A stretch of DNA of 64,000 nt. It comes from Chersky-840 sp963848335 (GTDB lineage Bacteria; Actinomycetota; Acidimicrobiia; Acidimicrobiales; UBA8190). Made by a program: the position numbers and the translations under genes. The first letter of the stretch is position 1. Every line of letters begins with the position of its first letter. The DNA is taken from the NCBI GenBank assembly GCA_963848335.1, contig CAWKDD010000003.1, positions 310,001 through 374,000 on the forward strand. The letters run 5' to 3'. The notes under the pieces are model-generated. The model was not told where the DNA came from, did no database searches, and saw only the letters and a program-made list of their open reading frames with translations. Positions 7,835 to 15,603 of this stretch are shown here, one piece after another.

Positions 7835-8719
7835 TCAGCGCAACGCGAAGGCGAGGCGCGTCACGGACGTGCAGGTCGCGGCGAGAGCCGACGGAGCGAG
7901 GCCCCTGATCTCGGCCAGTGCTTCACCCACTGCCACGACCCAGGCGGGCCGGTTCTGCTTCCCCCGATGGGGCACCGGCGCCAGGAACGGCGCGTCGGTC
8001 TCGACCATGAGCCGGTCGAGCGGGCACATCGCCGCCGCGTCGCGCACGTCCTGCGCTCCTTTGAAGGTGACGATGCCGCTGAAGGACAAGAATGCGCCGA
8101 GGTCGAGACAGCGGCGCGCCTCGTCGGGACCGCCCGTGAAGCAGTGGAGGACCGTGCGCTCGGGCGGCCCTGCCGCGCGCAACACGTCGAGCGTGTCGTC
8201 CCACGCGTCGCGCGAGTGCACGACGAGGGCGAGGTCGTGACGACGCGCCAACTCGACCTGCGCGGCGAAGGCATCACGTTGCGCGGCGCGAGGCGAGTGC
8301 TCGTAGTGGTAGTCGAGCCCGCACTCCCCCACCGCCACCACCAGGTCGCGATCGGCATCGAGCGCCCCCTCGAGCGCGTCCTCGAGCGGCCCCACCCCGT
8401 CCGAAGCCTCGTGGGGGTGCAGGCCCATGGTCGCCCACATCCCGAAATCCGCCGGCACGGCCCCGATCCGGGCCCTGCCCCCGGCGATCTCCTTGCGCAC
8501 CGTCCGGACCAGGTCCACGGCCTGACGGGAGGTGGCGGCGTCGGTGCCCACACACACCACTCCGACGACACCGGCGGCGGCCGCTTCCGACAGCAGGGCG
8601 GCGAGCTCGTCCTCCTCGGGCCGGTACCGGTCCTGGAGGTGGCAGTGCGAGTCGATCCAGCGGGCGGGCGACGACGCTCGGTCACCCGGGGTCGGTGCCG
8701 ATGCCCCCACCGGCGTCAC
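7835..8719 (-). CDS. tatD: TatD family metal-dependent hydrolase
   Basis: A 294-residue TIM-barrel metallohydrolase of the amidohydrolase superfamily. Members act as Mg-dependent 3'-5' exonucleases or D-aminoacyl-tRNA deacylase-like hydrolases in quality control and repair. Metal-site residues are visible: DSHCH (H25, H27), GECGLDYHY (Glu), VVHSRDAWDD (His), VLHCFTG (His) and VETDAPFLAP (Asp). GTG at 8719 overlaps the metG stop as GTGA, which fixes the start. Confidence 0.92.
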   Translation of the reverse strand: MTPVGASAPTPGDRASSPARWIDSHCHLQDRYRPEEDELAALLSEAAAAGVVGVVCVGTDAATSRQAVDLVRTVRKEIAGGRARIGAVPADFGMWATMGLHPHEASDGVGPLEDALEGALDADRDLVVAVGECGLDYHYEHSPRAAQRDAFAAQVELARRHDLALVVHSRDAWDDTLDVLRAAGPPERTVLHCFTGGPDEARRCLDLGAFLSFSGIVTFKGAQDVRDAAAMCPLDRLMVETDAPFLAPVPHRGKQNRPAWVVAVGEALAEIRGLAPSALAATCTSVTRLAFALR

Positions 8720-10221
8720 GCCCGCCGTCGCGGGAACAGCGGAGCCGCCTTGTCGACCCGCAAGCCGCCGGGGTAACCACCCCAAGCGGCATCGGCGGGC
8801 ACCCGGCACTGCTCGGGACGCCCCTCGAGTCCCAGCCTCCGCCAGACTTCGGCGCTCGTCTCGGGCATGGCCGGCGATGCCAGGAGGGCCACGATCCGCA
8901 ACGCCTCGAGGGCGCTGCCGAGGACCTTGGCGACCTCGGGACCGGGCTCCGCCTTCCAGGGTTCGGTCGCCTCGAGCTCGGCGTTGGTCTCCCGGATGAG
9001 TCGCCACGTCGCTTCGAGAGCGAGGTGGGGCTGCGCCCCGTTCCACGACGCGCCGGCGTCCTCGACGACGCCGGCGGCGACGGCGCGCAGCCGGCTGTCG
9101 GGATCGGGCGCGGGTCCGAGCCCGTCGCACTTGGACCCCACCACGGTCGCCACGCGGGCCACGAGGTTGCCGAGGTTGTTGGCCAGATCGGCGTTGTACC
9201 GGCCGGTGATTCCCTCGTAGGAGAAATCGCCGTCGGTGCCCAACGGTGTGTCCCGCAGGAGGAAGTACCGCACGGCGTCGACACCGAAGTCGTCGGTCAG
9301 GTCGCGCGGGGCGATCTGGTTGGCCCTCGACTTCGACATCTTCTCGCCCGACACGAGCAGCCACCCGTGCACCAGCAGATGGGCGGGCGGATCGACGCCC
9401 GCCGCCATGCACATCGCCGGCCACCACACACAGTGGAACCTGAGGATGTCCTTGCCCAGGAGGTGGTGCACGGCCGGCCACCACGCCTCGAACCGGGCCG
9501 GATCCTCCCCGTACCCGATGGCCGTCAGGTAATTGACCAGCGCGTCGTACCAGACGTAGAAGACGTGGACCTGGTCCCACGGCACCTCGACGCCCCAGCG
9601 GGTCGAGGTGCGGGTGATCGAGATGTCCTCGAGCCCGCCTTTGATGATGCCCAGCGCCTCGTTGCGCTTGGCCGCCGGCGCGACGGCGTCGGGGTTGGCC
9701 TCGTACCACTCGAGGAGCCGATCCTCGAACGCGCTCAGCTTGAAGAAGTAGTTCTCCTCCTCGAGCAGCTCGACCGGCGTTCCGTGGATCGGGCAGTTGC
9801 CGTCGACGAGCTCGGACTCCTTTTTGTAGTCCTCGCAGGCCACGCAGTAGAGGCCGCGGTAGATCCCGAGCTCGGTGAAGCCGTTGTCATGGATCTTCTG
9901 CAGGAACTGCTGCACGGCGCGGTGATGGCGGGGCTCGGTGGTCCGGATGAAGTCGTCGTTGGAGATCCCGAGCGCGTCCCAGGCCTCGACGAAGCGGGCG
10001 GCCATGGTGTCGACCCATTCCCCCGGCGACACGCCGTGTGCTTCGGCCGCCCGGGCGATCTTGTCACCGTGCTCGTCGGTGCCGGTGAGGAAGAAGACGT
10101 CGTCCCCCTGCAGGCGGTGCCAGCGGGCCAGTGCGTCGGCGATCACCATCGTGTAGGCGTGCCCGATGTGGGGCACGTCGTTCACGTAGTAGATCGGCGT
10201 CGTCACATAGAAGCGGGGCAC
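8716..10221 (-). CDS. metG: Methionyl-tRNA synthetase
   Basis: A 501-residue class I synthetase charging tRNA-Met in the cytoplasm. The HIGH motif is PHIGH (17-21) and the KMSKS loop is at 294-298. The connective peptide has one zinc knuckle with CVAC (C126, C129) and CPIH (C143, H146). It lacks the C-terminal EMAP-like tRNA-binding dimerisation domain, as in many short bacterial MetRS. GTG at 10221 is preferred: it begins at PRFYVTTPIYY, and TACGCT (plus-strand 10228-10233) sits 6 nt upstream, predicting a leaderless message. First gene of a five-gene run. Confidence 0.95.
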   Translation of the reverse strand: MPRFYVTTPIYYVNDVPHIGHAYTMVIADALARWHRLQGDDVFFLTGTDEHGDKIARAAEAHGVSPGEWVDTMAARFVEAWDALGISNDDFIRTTEPRHHRAVQQFLQKIHDNGFTELGIYRGLYCVACEDYKKESELVDGNCPIHGTPVELLEEENYFFKLSAFEDRLLEWYEANPDAVAPAAKRNEALGIIKGGLEDISITRTSTRWGVEVPWDQVHVFYVWYDALVNYLTAIGYGEDPARFEAWWPAVHHLLGKDILRFHCVWWPAMCMAAGVDPPAHLLVHGWLLVSGEKMSKSRANQIAPRDLTDDFGVDAVRYFLLRDTPLGTDGDFSYEGITGRYNADLANNLGNLVARVATVVGSKCDGLGPAPDPDSRLRAVAAGVVEDAGASWNGAQPHLALEATWRLIRETNAELEATEPWKAEPGPEVAKVLGSALEALRIVALLASPAMPETSAEVWRRLGLEGRPEQCRVPADAAWGGYPGGLRVDKAAPLFPRRRA

Positions 10222-10351
10222 GGCCGTAGCGTACCGAGCGCCCGCCGAGCCCCGGTCCTCGCTCCCGGCTCGGCGGGCGGCACTCACCGACACCCACACC
10301 CACACGCCACGCCCGCACCCACGCCCTGGCCGACCGCCGGGCCACCGCTGC

Positions 10352-11215
10352 TCAGGGCTTCACCTCGCGGCGCAGTCCCAGTGCCAGGTCATAGGCGCGC
10401 CGGCGGGACACGCCCAGATCCCCCGCCACCACCCCGGCGGCGTCGCGCACCGTGTCGCCCGCCTCGAGGCGCCCGCGCAGGGCCTCGACGATGTCGGCGT
10501 CGCCGGAGCGCGGCCCGGCCTCGGGGTCCCCCGCCAGCACCACGACGACCTCTCCGCGCACCTCGCGTGCGGCGAAGGTGGCCGACGCGTCGGCCAGGGT
10601 CCCCCGCCACACCTCCTCGTGGAGCTTGGTGAGCTCGCGGGCGACGGCCACGCGCCGGTGAGGGCCGCACGCGTCGAGCAGGTCGGCGAGCGTGGCCGCC
10701 AACCGGCCCGGCGCCTCGAAGATGACCACGGTGCGGGCGTCGCCGGCTACGGCCTCGATGCGCCGTCGCCGCTCCCCTCCCCGCCTGGGCAAGAAGCCTT
10801 CGAAGCAGAACCGTTCGGTGGGGAGCCCGCTCACCACCAGAGCGGCCAGAGCCGCGCTCGGCCCCGGAACGGTGGTCACGATGGCGCCGGCCGCCACCGC
10901 GGCGGCGACCAGGCGGGCCCCGGGATCGGAGACGGCAGGGGTTCCCGCATCGCTCACCACGGCCACGGTGCGGCCCTCGGCCAGATGGGCGAGCACGGTG
11001 TCGAGGCGCGCCATCTCGTTGTGACCGTGCAGCGACAGCAACCTGACTCCGGTGAGACCGGCGTGGGTCAGCAGCCCTCGGGTGCGCCGGGTGTCCTCGC
11101 AGCACACCACGTCCGCCTGCTCCAGCGCCTGGCGGGCCCGAGGGGAGAGGTCCCCCAGGTTCCCGATGGGAGTGGACACGAGGACCAGCGTGCCCGCGCC
11201 GTGGTCACCGGTCAC
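10352..11215 (-). CDS. rsmI: 16S rRNA (cytidine-2'-O)-methyltransferase RsmI
   Basis: A 287-residue member of the tetrapyrrole-methylase fold. It methylates the ribose 2'-oxygen of C1402 in 16S rRNA using SAM. Visible motifs are VSTPIGNLGDLSPRA, CEDTRRT, VSDAGTPAVSDPG (SAM binding), VPGPSAALAAL and the RFCFEGFLP block. A short C-terminal helical tail (VSRRRAYDLAL) is typical. It overlaps the upstream DUF192 gene by 11 bp, so the two are probably co-translated. Confidence 0.93.
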   Translation of the reverse strand: MTGDHGAGTLVLVSTPIGNLGDLSPRARQALEQADVVCCEDTRRTRGLLTHAGLTGVRLLSLHGHNEMARLDTVLAHLAEGRTVAVVSDAGTPAVSDPGARLVAAAVAAGAIVTTVPGPSAALAALVVSGLPTERFCFEGFLPRRGGERRRRIEAVAGDARTVVIFEAPGRLAATLADLLDACGPHRRVAVARELTKLHEEVWRGTLADASATFAAREVRGEVVVVLAGDPEAGPRSGDADIVEALRGRLEAGDTVRDAAGVVAGDLGVSRRRAYDLALGLRREVKP

Positions 11216-11555
11216 GGCCGTCGTCGAGCTCGAGCTTGTCCCCCGTGCGCAGGCCCCACCGCTCGAAGGCGCCGGCCTCGGCCTCGAGCACCGTCCGGGC
11301 CCGCCAGCGCGGCATCGACATGCGCCACGGAGCGAGGCTGACCACGTCGAGCACGCACAGCTGGCGGTCGAGGAACGCCACGTCGATGGCGAAGCGCATT
11401 CCCAGGGTGTGGACCGATCGGGTATGGGGCAGCACGAAGGCCCCTTCGAACCCCGGGCGTCCCAGGAGCCCGCGCATCCGCTCCGCGTAGGTGCCGGCGA
11501 TCTCGGCGTTGGCCAGCACCGTGCCGTCGCGCAGCAGCCACATCGTCGAGGTCAC
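11205..11555 (-). CDS. DUF192 family protein
   Basis: A 116-residue protein with the DUF192 signatures AGTYAERMRGLLGRPG, FVLPHTRSVHTLGMRFAIDVAFLD and VLEAEAGAFERWGLRTGDKL. The family has an uncharacterised beta-rich fold. Many homologues carry a signal peptide, but none is present here. It starts at GTG 11555 (ATG 11543 is an alternative) 16 bp after ychF and overlaps rsmI, so it probably forms a small operon with both. Confidence 0.85.
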   Translation of the reverse strand: MTSTMWLLRDGTVLANAEIAGTYAERMRGLLGRPGFEGAFVLPHTRSVHTLGMRFAIDVAFLDRQLCVLDVVSLAPWRMSMPRWRARTVLEAEAGAFERWGLRTGDKLELDDGRDR

Positions 11556-11571
11556 CGTGGATCGGCCGCCA

Positions 11572-12648
11572 TCACACGTTGAAGCGGATCTCGAGCACGT
11601 CGCCGTCGACGACCTCGTAGTCCTTGCCCTCGAGGCGGATGCGGCCCGCCGACTTGGCCGCCGACCACGAACCGAGCTCGATGAGCTCGTCCCAGTGGAT
11701 GACCTCGGCCCGGATGAAGCCGCGTTGGAGATCGGAGTGGATCACCCCCGCGCACTCCGCCGCGCTGGCGCCGGCCCGGAAGCTCCAGGCCCGTGATTCC
11801 TTGTCGCCCGTGGTGAAGAACACGCGCCGCCCGAGCAGCAGATAGGCGCTCTGGGCCACCCGGGTGAGCGCGCCCACGCCCAGCCCCAGCCCCTCGAGGA
11901 GCTCGGCGCGCTCCTCGGGCGCCAGCCGGGCCGCCTCGGCCTCGAGCTGCAGACACACCCCGAGCGCCTCGCCGTGCCCCTCGAGCGCGGAGGCCACGGC
12001 ACCGGCGAGCTCGTCGGCCCGGTCGAGCTGGTCCTCCCCCAGGTTGACCACGGCCAGGACGGGCTTGTCGGTGAGCAGGAACAGGCTCTTGCGGGCCGCC
12101 CGGTCCTCGGGGTCGAGCCCGGCCCGATACAGCGGAACACCGGCGGAGAGCTCTTTGTAGGCGCTCTCCATGGCGGCGATCTCGCCGGCCAGGCTCTTGT
12201 CCGACTTGGCGGCACGGCGTCGTTTGTCGAGCTGGGTCTCGACCGTGGCCAGGTCGGCGAGGACGAGCTCGAGCTCGAGGGTGGCGAGGGCCTCGACGGG
12301 GCTCGTGTCCCCGGGCACCTCGGGGTTCTCGAAGGCGCGCAGGACCACGCACAGCGCGTCGACCTCGCGGATGCCGGCCAGGAAGCGGTTCCCGAGCCCC
12401 TCTCCGGTGGACGCGCCCGAGACCAGCCCGGCGATGTCGACCACCTCCATGCCGGCGCGCACCACCTTGCGGCTGGCGCTCATGTGGGCCAGGGCGTCGA
12501 GCCTCGAGTCCGGCAGCGGCGCGGCGGCCACCGACGTCTCGGTGGTGGTGAAGGGGTGGGAGGCGACCGGCGCGTCGGCACCGGTGAGGGCGTTGAACAA
12601 CGACGTCTTGCCGGAATTGGGCAGACCGACGAGACCGAGTCGTTCCAT
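11572..12648 (-). CDS. ychF: Redox-regulated ribosome-binding ATPase YchF (Obg family)
   Basis: A 358-residue P-loop protein. The Walker A/G1 loop is GLPNSGKTS (8-16). The switch regions are HPFTTTETSV and VVDIAGLVSGA. The G4 position reads VNLGED, the NxxE variant that gives YchF its preference for ATP over GTP. A TGS domain forms the C-terminus (GVIHSDLQRGFIRAEVI). ATG 12648 is clear; TAGCGT on the minus strand (plus-strand 12657-12662) lies 8 nt upstream, so the mRNA is probably leaderless. Confidence 0.95.
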   Translation of the reverse strand: MERLGLVGLPNSGKTSLFNALTGADAPVASHPFTTTETSVAAAPLPDSRLDALAHMSASRKVVRAGMEVVDIAGLVSGASTGEGLGNRFLAGIREVDALCVVLRAFENPEVPGDTSPVEALATLELELVLADLATVETQLDKRRRAAKSDKSLAGEIAAMESAYKELSAGVPLYRAGLDPEDRAARKSLFLLTDKPVLAVVNLGEDQLDRADELAGAVASALEGHGEALGVCLQLEAEAARLAPEERAELLEGLGLGVGALTRVAQSAYLLLGRRVFFTTGDKESRAWSFRAGASAAECAGVIHSDLQRGFIRAEVIHWDELIELGSWSAAKSAGRIRLEGKDYEVVDGDVLEIRFNV

Positions 12649-12786
12649 TGCTCGAGACGCTACCGGCTCACCGCCGACGGGATTTCGGCGCCGCCCGTGG
12701 CATGGGCCACGAGCCCACCAGGCCCGGGACGCAGCGCCCGGGCACCGTGCGGGGCCACCATGGCCGACCCGATAACGTGGCACGCC

Positions 12787-12870
12787 ATGTCCAAACGCAC
12801 GGTCAAGCGCAAGATCCGGAGCAAGAAGAAGGCGAACCACGGCAAGCGGCCCAACGCCGGTCGGGGCTGA
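12787..12870 (+). CDS. Large ribosomal subunit protein bL37, 27 residues
   Basis: A 27-residue basic protein starting MSKRTVKRKIRSKKKANHGK and ending in RPNAGRG. The KKANHGKRPN signature is that of bL37, first recognised in mycobacterial 50S structures and found in Actinomycetota. TAACGT (12773-12778) lies 8 nt before the ATG and no Shine-Dalgarno is seen. It is far below usual gene-finder cut-offs. Confidence 0.9.
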   Translation: MSKRTVKRKIRSKKKANHGKRPNAGRG

Positions 12871-12896
12871 GCACCGGCGGGGGGTCCGGGGTCTCG

Positions 12897-12925
12897 GGGC
12901 CGGGTCCGGAGCCGGGGCCCGGCCC
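12897..12925 (+). terminator. GC-rich hairpin after bL37, possible terminator
   Basis: GGGCCGGG (12897-12904) pairs with CCCGGCCC (12918-12925) around a 13-nt loop that contains a smaller inverted repeat. It lies between bL37 and the convergent GDPD gene. No U-run follows, so the call rests on position and stem alone. Confidence 0.4.
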
Positions 12926-12950
12926 GGAGTCCCGCCGGGTCATGGCGGTG

Positions 12951-13823
12951 TCAGGCGCCGTAGGCCAGGCCCCGCGCCTGTACCAGCGCCACCAGCGGCG
13001 TAGGCAGGTCCGAGATGACGCCGTCGACGCCCAGATCGAGCAAGCGGGCCATTTCGCGCTCGTCGTTGATCGTCCACACGTGCAGCGCCATCCCGTGCTC
13101 GTGCGCCGCGGACACCAGGAGCTCGTCGACGACGACGAGCTCCCCCTGGACGGCGGGGACCTGAAGCGCGACGTGCTTCATGGCGGGGGGCTCCTCGCCC
13201 TGGTGCACGGCCCGCCAGAACATGGCGGTGGCGAGCGTCCCCGCCGAGGTGGCCACGTCCGGCGCGTATCGGGCGAAGGCGTCCGTGGCGAGGTCGAGGA
13301 ACGACGCCACGATGACTCGCCCGGTGTCCCGGCGGCTCGCCAGCTCGCGGGCCAGGAGCTCCTCGTAGGGCTCGACGGCGGGGGCGGTCTGCTTGATGTC
13401 GAGGTTGAGCGCGACCTGCGGATGGTCGTCGAGGACGTCGAGGATCTCGCCCAGGGTGGCCACGCCGAAGTCCCGAGAGCCCGGGGCGCGTCCCCGGTAC
13501 GGGTAGGCCTCGGGCGTCAGTCCCGGGGTCTCGTCACCACCGGGGGCGAACCAGTAGGCGTTGTCGAGCTCTCGCACCTCCGCCAGGGCCATGGAGTGGA
13601 TGGGACCGCGCCCGTTCGTCGTGCGGTCGACGGTGCTGTCGTGGCAGACCACCAGTTGCCGGTCGGAGGTGGCATGGACGTCGAGCTCGATCCCGGTCAC
13701 GCCCAGTGCCAGCGCACGCCGAAGGGCGAACAAGGTCGAGGAGGGCGCTTCCCAGGCACCGCATTGGTGTGCGTAGGTGAGCACGCGACGGTCGAGCCAG
13801 GGATTGGCCGCGCCAAGAGCCAC
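12951..13823 (-). CDS. Glycerophosphodiester phosphodiesterase family protein
   Basis: A 290-residue GDPD TIM-barrel protein. It would hydrolyse glycerophosphodiesters from lipid turnover to glycerol-3-phosphate and an alcohol. Visible motifs are YAHQCGAWEAPSST (normally HRG..xEAPENT; here HQC replaces HRG), GIELDVHATSDRQLVVCHD (metal Glu/Asp and the catalytic-region His) and LNLDIKQ. No signal peptide is seen, so it is probably cytoplasmic. GTG at 13823 has TACCGT 7 nt upstream. The change of the usual Arg after the first His is unusual and may alter activity. Confidence 0.85.
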   Translation of the reverse strand: MALGAANPWLDRRVLTYAHQCGAWEAPSSTLFALRRALALGVTGIELDVHATSDRQLVVCHDSTVDRTTNGRGPIHSMALAEVRELDNAYWFAPGGDETPGLTPEAYPYRGRAPGSRDFGVATLGEILDVLDDHPQVALNLDIKQTAPAVEPYEELLARELASRRDTGRVIVASFLDLATDAFARYAPDVATSAGTLATAMFWRAVHQGEEPPAMKHVALQVPAVQGELVVVDELLVSAAHEHGMALHVWTINDEREMARLLDLGVDGVISDLPTPLVALVQARGLAYGA

Positions 13824-13830
13824 GACGCCA

Positions 13831-13840
13831 ACGGTAGCCT
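13831..13840. promoter_or_regulatory. Overlapping divergent -10 elements (bidirectional promoter)
   Basis: The 10-mer ACGGTAGCCT reads TAGCCT on the plus strand (13835-13840, 10 nt before ATG 13851) and TACCGT on the minus strand (13831-13836, 7 nt before GTG 13823). The two hexamers share the TA step. One site would drive two leaderless messages in opposite directions. Confidence 0.6.
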
Positions 13841-13850
13841 CTCGTCCGTA

Positions 13851-14465
13851 ATGCTCGACCACATCCTGGTTGACCTCATCACCCAGACCCGCGCCGCGCT
13901 CGAGGACGCGCTCCTGCAACGGCAGGCGGTCGAAGAGCGCTTCCAGGTCGACGTGTTCCTCGGGGACGTCTCGTGGGAGACGTCGTACTCACTCCCCGGG
14001 GAGGAGAAACCTCCCCGCGTCCGCGCCGACCTGTCGCTGGACTGGCCGACCTGGAGCCAGAGCGCATACCGGTCCTGGTCGATCGGCGAGCCACCCGACG
14101 ATCTCCCCGAGGTCGTGCTCGAGATCACGTTGCGCGTGCAGCGCCTCGCCGCCATGCCGGACCTCGACGCCGTGGTGGCCTGCCTTCCCGAGGAGAGCCC
14201 CGCCATCGGCGCCGACACCCTCGCCCGGGCCGCGCCCGTGGTGGAGCAGGTCTACGAGCCCGGGGGCGGTCCGAGGTTCGCGGTGGAGACCACCTACCAG
14301 GGGACACTGCGGCTCGACGAGGCCGCCATGAACGACGCCTCGACGTTGGCCGGGCCGGTCGGCGCGCTGGGCCGCTGGGTCGCCTCGGTGCTCGTGCGTC
14401 TGGGCGATCTCGAGCTGGCCTACCTCCCGCCCGAGGCGAGCGACGTCAGCGACGACAGCCACTGA
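13851..14465 (+). CDS. Conserved-looking protein of unknown function, 204 residues
   Basis: Starts MLDHILVDLITQTRAALEDA at ATG 13851, preceded by TAGCCT. The composition is that of a soluble acidic protein, with a regular alternation of strands and helices and the phrase WETSYSLPGEE. No known catalytic motif, membrane segment or signal peptide is visible. It is divergent from the GDPD gene with only 27 bp between them and ends 24 bp from the convergent sugar kinase. I do not recognise the family. Codon use resembles the neighbours, so it is not an obvious recent acquisition. Confidence 0.75.
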   Translation: MLDHILVDLITQTRAALEDALLQRQAVEERFQVDVFLGDVSWETSYSLPGEEKPPRVRADLSLDWPTWSQSAYRSWSIGEPPDDLPEVVLEITLRVQRLAAMPDLDAVVACLPEESPAIGADTLARAAPVVEQVYEPGGGPRFAVETTYQGTLRLDEAAMNDASTLAGPVGALGRWVASVLVRLGDLELAYLPPEASDVSDDSH

Positions 14466-14489
14466 CCCGAGGCGCCCCGGTCGCCGCGC

Positions 14490-15530
14490 TCAGAGCAGTC
14501 CCGCGTCCGTTGCCAGCCGGCGCAGGTCGGCCTGGGGCCGGGCCCCGATGTGCGAGATCACCTCGGCCGCACACAGGCCACCCAGGCGGGCGCACGCTTC
14601 GGGGTCCTTGCCGTGGGTGAGGCCGTAGAGGAAGCCGGCGGCGAAGAGGTCCCCGGCCCCGGTGGTGTCGGTGACGCGCTCGACGGGCTCGGCCGCCACG
14701 TGCACCGGCCCCGAGGCCGCCACGACCACCGAGCCTGCCGGGCCCCGGGTGAGGGCGGCCAAGAGACCTGTCTCCTCCACCGCAGCCACCGCGGCGTCGA
14801 AGGTCGGGGCGCCGAAGAGCAACGTGGTCTCGTCCTCGTTGGCGAACAGCACGTCCACGTCACCGTGGAGCAGCTCGAGAAACTCGCGTTGATGGCGCTG
14901 CACGCAGAAGGGATCCGAGAGGCTCAGCGCCACCAACGAATCGTTGGCGTGGGCCACCTCCATGGCACGGCGCATGGCGGCTTTCGCCGGCCCCAGGTCC
15001 CACAGGTACCCCTCGAGGTATACGACCTGCGTCCGGGAGACGAGCTCCTCGTCGAGGTCCTCGGGTCCCATCGTCGACGCCACACCCAGGTGCGTGGCCA
15101 TCGTCCGTTCTCCGTCCTCGGTGACGAGCACCAGGCACCGCCCCGTGGCGCGGTCGTCGGCGGGATCGTCCGAGGGCTCGACGGGCGCGGTCCGGCCGAG
15201 CTCCACCCCGGCGGCGGTGATGTCGTGCAGGAAGACCTCCCCGAGCTCGTCGGCGGCGACCTTGCCGAGGTACCCGACCCGTCCCCCCAGCTCGGCGACG
15301 CCCACGGCGGTGTTCGCGGCCGAACCCCCCGAGACCTCGACCGCCGGTCCCATGGCCTTGTAGAGAGCTGCCGCCCTGGCCAGATCGACCAGGGTCATGG
15401 ACCCCTTCACCATGTCGAAGCGCTGAAGGTCCTCGAGACTGGCGTCGGTGAGGACGTCGACCAGGGCAGAGCCGATGGCGACGACATCGAATGAGGTGTG
15501 CTGTCGGGGACCGGAGGTGGTGTCGTTCAC
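14490..15530 (-). CDS. PfkB family carbohydrate/nucleoside kinase (adenosine kinase-like)
   Basis: A 346-residue ribokinase-fold enzyme. Signature 1 region is VSGGSAANTAVGVAELGG. Signature 2 is DTTGAGDLFAAGFLYG with the catalytic base Asp. FANEDET is the usual mid-protein block. The spacing and AIGSALVDVLTD start resemble the adenosine kinase/sugar kinase branch; the substrate is not provable. GTG at 15530 is chosen because TAGCTT (minus strand; plus-strand 15539-15544) lies 8 nt upstream and the conserved FDVVAIGSALVD follows shortly. Divergent from pepN. Confidence 0.88.
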   Translation of the reverse strand: MNDTTSGPRQHTSFDVVAIGSALVDVLTDASLEDLQRFDMVKGSMTLVDLARAAALYKAMGPAVEVSGGSAANTAVGVAELGGRVGYLGKVAADELGEVFLHDITAAGVELGRTAPVEPSDDPADDRATGRCLVLVTEDGERTMATHLGVASTMGPEDLDEELVSRTQVVYLEGYLWDLGPAKAAMRRAMEVAHANDSLVALSLSDPFCVQRHQREFLELLHGDVDVLFANEDETTLLFGAPTFDAAVAAVEETGLLAALTRGPAGSVVVAASGPVHVAAEPVERVTDTTGAGDLFAAGFLYGLTHGKDPEACARLGGLCAAEVISHIGARPQADLRRLATDAGLL

Positions 15531-15603
15531 AGCCCGGCAAGCTACTCCGAGACCCGGGCCTCGGGAACCGGGCCGGCGACCGGGCCCGGGTAGCCTGCGC
15601 CTG

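Noticed and set aside
7835..9709. Extended 624-codon tatD reading
   Set aside because: Everything before the GTG at 8719 is antisense-like translation of metG; the GTGA overlap fixes the start.
5138..13000. CRISPR arrays or insertion sequences
   Set aside because: No regularly spaced 25-40 bp repeats, transposase motifs or terminal inverted repeats were seen here or elsewhere in the window.
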